Shown: positions 5,101-5,445 of the stretch, piece after piece
Layout: each line of letters opens with the position of its first letter
Numbering within the stretch: the stretch's first letter is position 1
NCBI GenBank assembly: GCA_947628355.1
Contig: CANQZO010000134.1
Span: 1-5,445 of the forward strand
DNA length: 5,445 bases
Direction of reading: 5' to 3'
Source: Candidatus Gastranaerophilales bacterium
GTDB taxonomy: Bacteria > Cyanobacteriota > Vampirovibrionia > Gastranaerophilales > Gastranaerophilaceae
Made by a program: the position numbers and the translations under genes
Notes under the pieces: model-generated
Told to the model about the DNA's origin: nothing
The model's input: the letters and a program-made list of their open reading frames with translations, nothing else
The model's database searches: none

Positions 5101-5445
5101 TATCGCCAGCGCTGACAGTATCTACGGATCTGATGACTTCAACTTATTAATGTCAGGTATCGCCGCTAAAACAGGTTATAACTGGGAATTAGCTGAGGGC
5201 AGATTTATTATCCAGCCAAGCTACATGATGTCTTATTCATTCGTTAACGCATTTGACTATACTAATGCGGCAGGTATCAGAGTAACAGGTGACCCGCTCC
5301 ACGCTATAACTTTTGAACCCGGTTTGAAATTTATCAGCAACTTAAATAACGGCTGGCAGCCTTATGCTGGTGTTAGTGTTGTTTGGAATGTTATGGATAA
5401 AACAGAATTTAATGCTTCCGATGCAACTCTGCCCGAATTAAGCGT
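2069..5445 (+). CDS. Giant Pmp-like autotransporter with GGAI/FxxN beta-helix passenger, 3' partial
   Basis: Predicted type V-secreted surface protein. 1125 complete codons are open and no stop is reached before the window ends. Order of parts: Sec signal peptide (1-23); beta-helix passenger (about 60-640) with 19 GGA[ILV]-type motifs alternating one-for-one with 19 FxxN motifs, the hallmark of chlamydial polymorphic membrane proteins; a PATR-like strand repeat (about 675-710); a less repetitive linker (711-847); a conserved-looking helical juxta-barrel segment (848-898); and an outer-membrane autotransporter-type beta-barrel (about 915 onward), cut by the window edge. The mature part has no cysteine and is rich in Asn, Thr, Ser and Gly, as expected for an exported beta-helix. 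By analogy with Pmp proteins it could mediate adhesion or surface variation; the ligand is unknown. The gene has its own promoter at 2002 and is divergent from the XRE regulator. Its codon usage changes toward the 3' end (ATC-rich Ile). Export type is well supported, exact function is not. Confidence 0.93.
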   Translation, partial: MKKRKVLIAVFLMCFTFSLQANAEEKVPHFYNPEDSTVSGKTITGHNGWANNGSSDDKYSGYGGAIMYYNEESKSHTLTGNKFKGNKSAFSGTTQTWGGAIYSGSDLTINNSTFSDNYAYNAEMTKENTSAYGGAIATGNNLTVNNSKFSNNFTQVKKGTSAYGGAVFSSGTKADFTNTDFTSNHADVGGAIFKSSGDLSLKGGSFKGNEARYYGGAIYAISNANLDIDGTTFTSNKTTATNKTGQGGAIYVNGGTSNVGVKNAKFTGNSAGNAGALYTSSTGNLDITNTTFKNNSANGDPKMNSGAYGNSGAVYTKGNTTIKDSTFDGNTATNWGGALFHDGEDAELTIENSSFNNNTAAAAGAIVTDAKTTVTNSNFKSNTATNGFGGAIYNNSEQEFNADNSNFTSNTALRGGAIFGTKNTTTNVTGGTFSGNKVTGRKDEQGNLYYGQGGAIFTDRDSANLTVDGAVFSGNTAENEGGAIWSGNSIQVDNALFKNNRTTGTAFGNGEGDKPNYQKDAEGGGAIFLGSNVENAVIENSQFVGNSSATVGGAIATRSNDDPESEPTFEIHNSSFSGNKAAKNGGAIASYVGVDIKDTSFTGNSAGDKGGAVWANSDVKVKAENNDVVFAGNSAADGADIYMDNLGTGSKVGDLEFESAEDRNITLADGISGAETYTVTKKGNGTLTFNGEIKNAQMTVETGTLHLDSGSSLNNSKVTMNEGTTLDTTSGSLDAFNADSGSEEITWEDSNANIKVDISSATGNTDTFGDALKDKTVTLSDFNPIADTLVSSGSMSKEELAKRLGVESEKLTINENSHEAMSPLRKLLAQSTTEGISFAPTGNTYHDFNPAVMAAPIAAQIGGYLNQLNSYDEAFRNMDMYMLMTKSQRQALKNRNKYAASDSNLVFDPTNTPYDNTSAWFRPYANFENVKLKGGPKVSNVAWGSFFGVDSELMELGHGWDGMFGAYLGYNGSHQAYDGISIYQNGATLGLVGMAYKDNYFAGLTANVGSNIASADSIYGSDDFNLLMSGIAAKTGYNWELAEGRFIIQPSYMMSYSFVNAFDYTNAAGIRVTGDPLHAITFEPGLKFISNLNNGWQPYAGVSVVWNVMDKTEFNASDATLPELS
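2255..3967 (+). repeat. 19 alternating GGA[ILV]/FxxN beta-helix units (Pmp-type)
   Basis: GGA[ILV] occurs exactly 16 times (residues 63, 98, 133, 164, 189, 215, 247, 336, 389, 415, 453, 481, 524, 552, 585, 610), with variants AGAL (274), SGAV (311) and AGAI (363). Each is followed by one FxxN (residues 83, 114, 149, 181, 206, 233, 266, 292, 327, 355, 379, 407, 433, 472, 497, 543, 576, 601, 630) after 16-24 residues. Unit length varies from 25 to 43 residues, as expected for beta-helix coils with loops of different size. Typical FxxN forms are FTSN, FSGN, FKGN and FTGN. A degenerate last GGA-like site (DGAD, 637) closes the array. At DNA level the core GGCGGTGC recurs ten times. Confidence 0.9.
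4091..4198 (+). other. PATR-like autotransporter-associated strand repeat
   Basis: Residues 675-710 read ETYTVTKKGNGTLTFNG, then a short spacer and MTVETGTLHLDSG. This follows the pattern of the passenger-associated transport repeat (K-x-G-x-GTL-T-L-x-G ... V-x-x-GTL), usually found near the translocator end of autotransporter passengers, where it aids secretion. Only one clear copy is seen. It is followed by similar but degenerate text (SSLNNSKVTMNEGTTLD, 711-727). Motif recognition by eye. Confidence 0.6.
4610..4762 (+). other. Helical juxta-barrel segment of the autotransporter
   Basis: Residues 848-898 (from FNPAVMAAPIAAQIGGYL through NSYDEAFRNMDMYMLM to QRQALKNRNKY) are predicted by composition to be largely alpha-helical, unlike the beta-rich passenger, and sit about 20 residues before the barrel. 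This is where autotransporters carry the helix that plugs the barrel pore. From memory the text resembles a conserved block in large gut Gastranaerophilales autotransporters. The preceding 711-847 has acidic, lower-complexity linker text with one likely helix (SKEELAKRLGVESEKL) and no domain I recognise. Confidence 0.5.
4811..5445 (+). other. Autotransporter beta-barrel domain, 3' truncated by the window
   Basis: From about residue 915: WFRPYANFENV (920-930) is a typical first-strand opening. Then come alternating aromatic/Gly strands with short turns: GSFFGVDSEL, GHGWDGMFGAYLGYNGS, GATLGLVGMAYKDNYFAGLT, LLMSGIAAKTGYNW, GRFIIQPSYMMSYSFVN, AITFEPGLKFI, NGWQPYAGVSVVWNV. The 'GRFIIQPS' and 'GWQPYAGVS' blocks match the late strands of autotransporter barrels. 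A complete barrel needs about 250-280 residues and ends in an aromatic residue; about 210 are here, so the last one or two strands lie beyond the window. Confidence 0.85.

Overview
The window is AT-rich bacterial DNA with dense gene packing. It holds the 3' part of an undecaprenyl-diphosphatase gene (uppP), a complete trimeric-type purine nucleoside phosphorylase gene (punA), a convergent small XRE-type helix-turn-helix regulator, and a very long surface-protein gene that starts at 2069 and is still open at the end of the window. The long gene is the centrepiece: 1125 complete codons without a stop, covering 62% of the window.

Organism. The surface protein has a Sec signal peptide, a beta-helix passenger and a C-terminal outer-membrane beta-barrel, so the host should have an outer membrane. 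The AT-rich genome, the small XRE regulator with an 'SKIENG' recognition helix, and the juxta-barrel and barrel sequence ('NSYDEAFRNMDMYM', 'WFRPYANFENV', 'NGWQPYAGVSVVWNV') resemble, from memory, large autotransporter families of gut Gastranaerophilales (Vampirovibrionia, the non-photosynthetic relatives of Cyanobacteria), with Elusimicrobiota as an alternative. This is inference; no search was run.

Layout. 1-782: uppP, 5' end outside the window. 784-1587: punA, one base after the uppP stop, so the two are probably co-transcribed and translationally coupled. 1570-1914 (minus strand): XRE regulator, overlapping the 3' end of punA by 18 bp in convergent orientation. 1915-2068: a 154-bp divergent control region with a good sigma-70-like promoter for the surface gene and three separate dyad-symmetric elements. 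2069-5445: the autotransporter, made of a signal peptide, 19 strictly alternating GGA[ILV]/FxxN beta-helix units like those of chlamydial polymorphic membrane proteins (Pmp), one autotransporter-associated (PATR-like) strand repeat, a linker, and an incomplete beta-barrel.

How they may work together. uppP (recycling of the lipid carrier for cell-wall and glycan synthesis) and punA (purine salvage) are housekeeping genes with no obvious tie to the surface protein. The regulator and the surface gene share a divergent control region carrying two GTTAAC-centred dyads, one next to each gene. The simplest hypothesis is that the XRE protein controls itself and the adhesin-like autotransporter. Codon usage drifts along the surface gene, with the barrel end looking different from both the passenger and the housekeeping genes, which suggests a modular gene whose passenger and export parts have evolved under different pressures.
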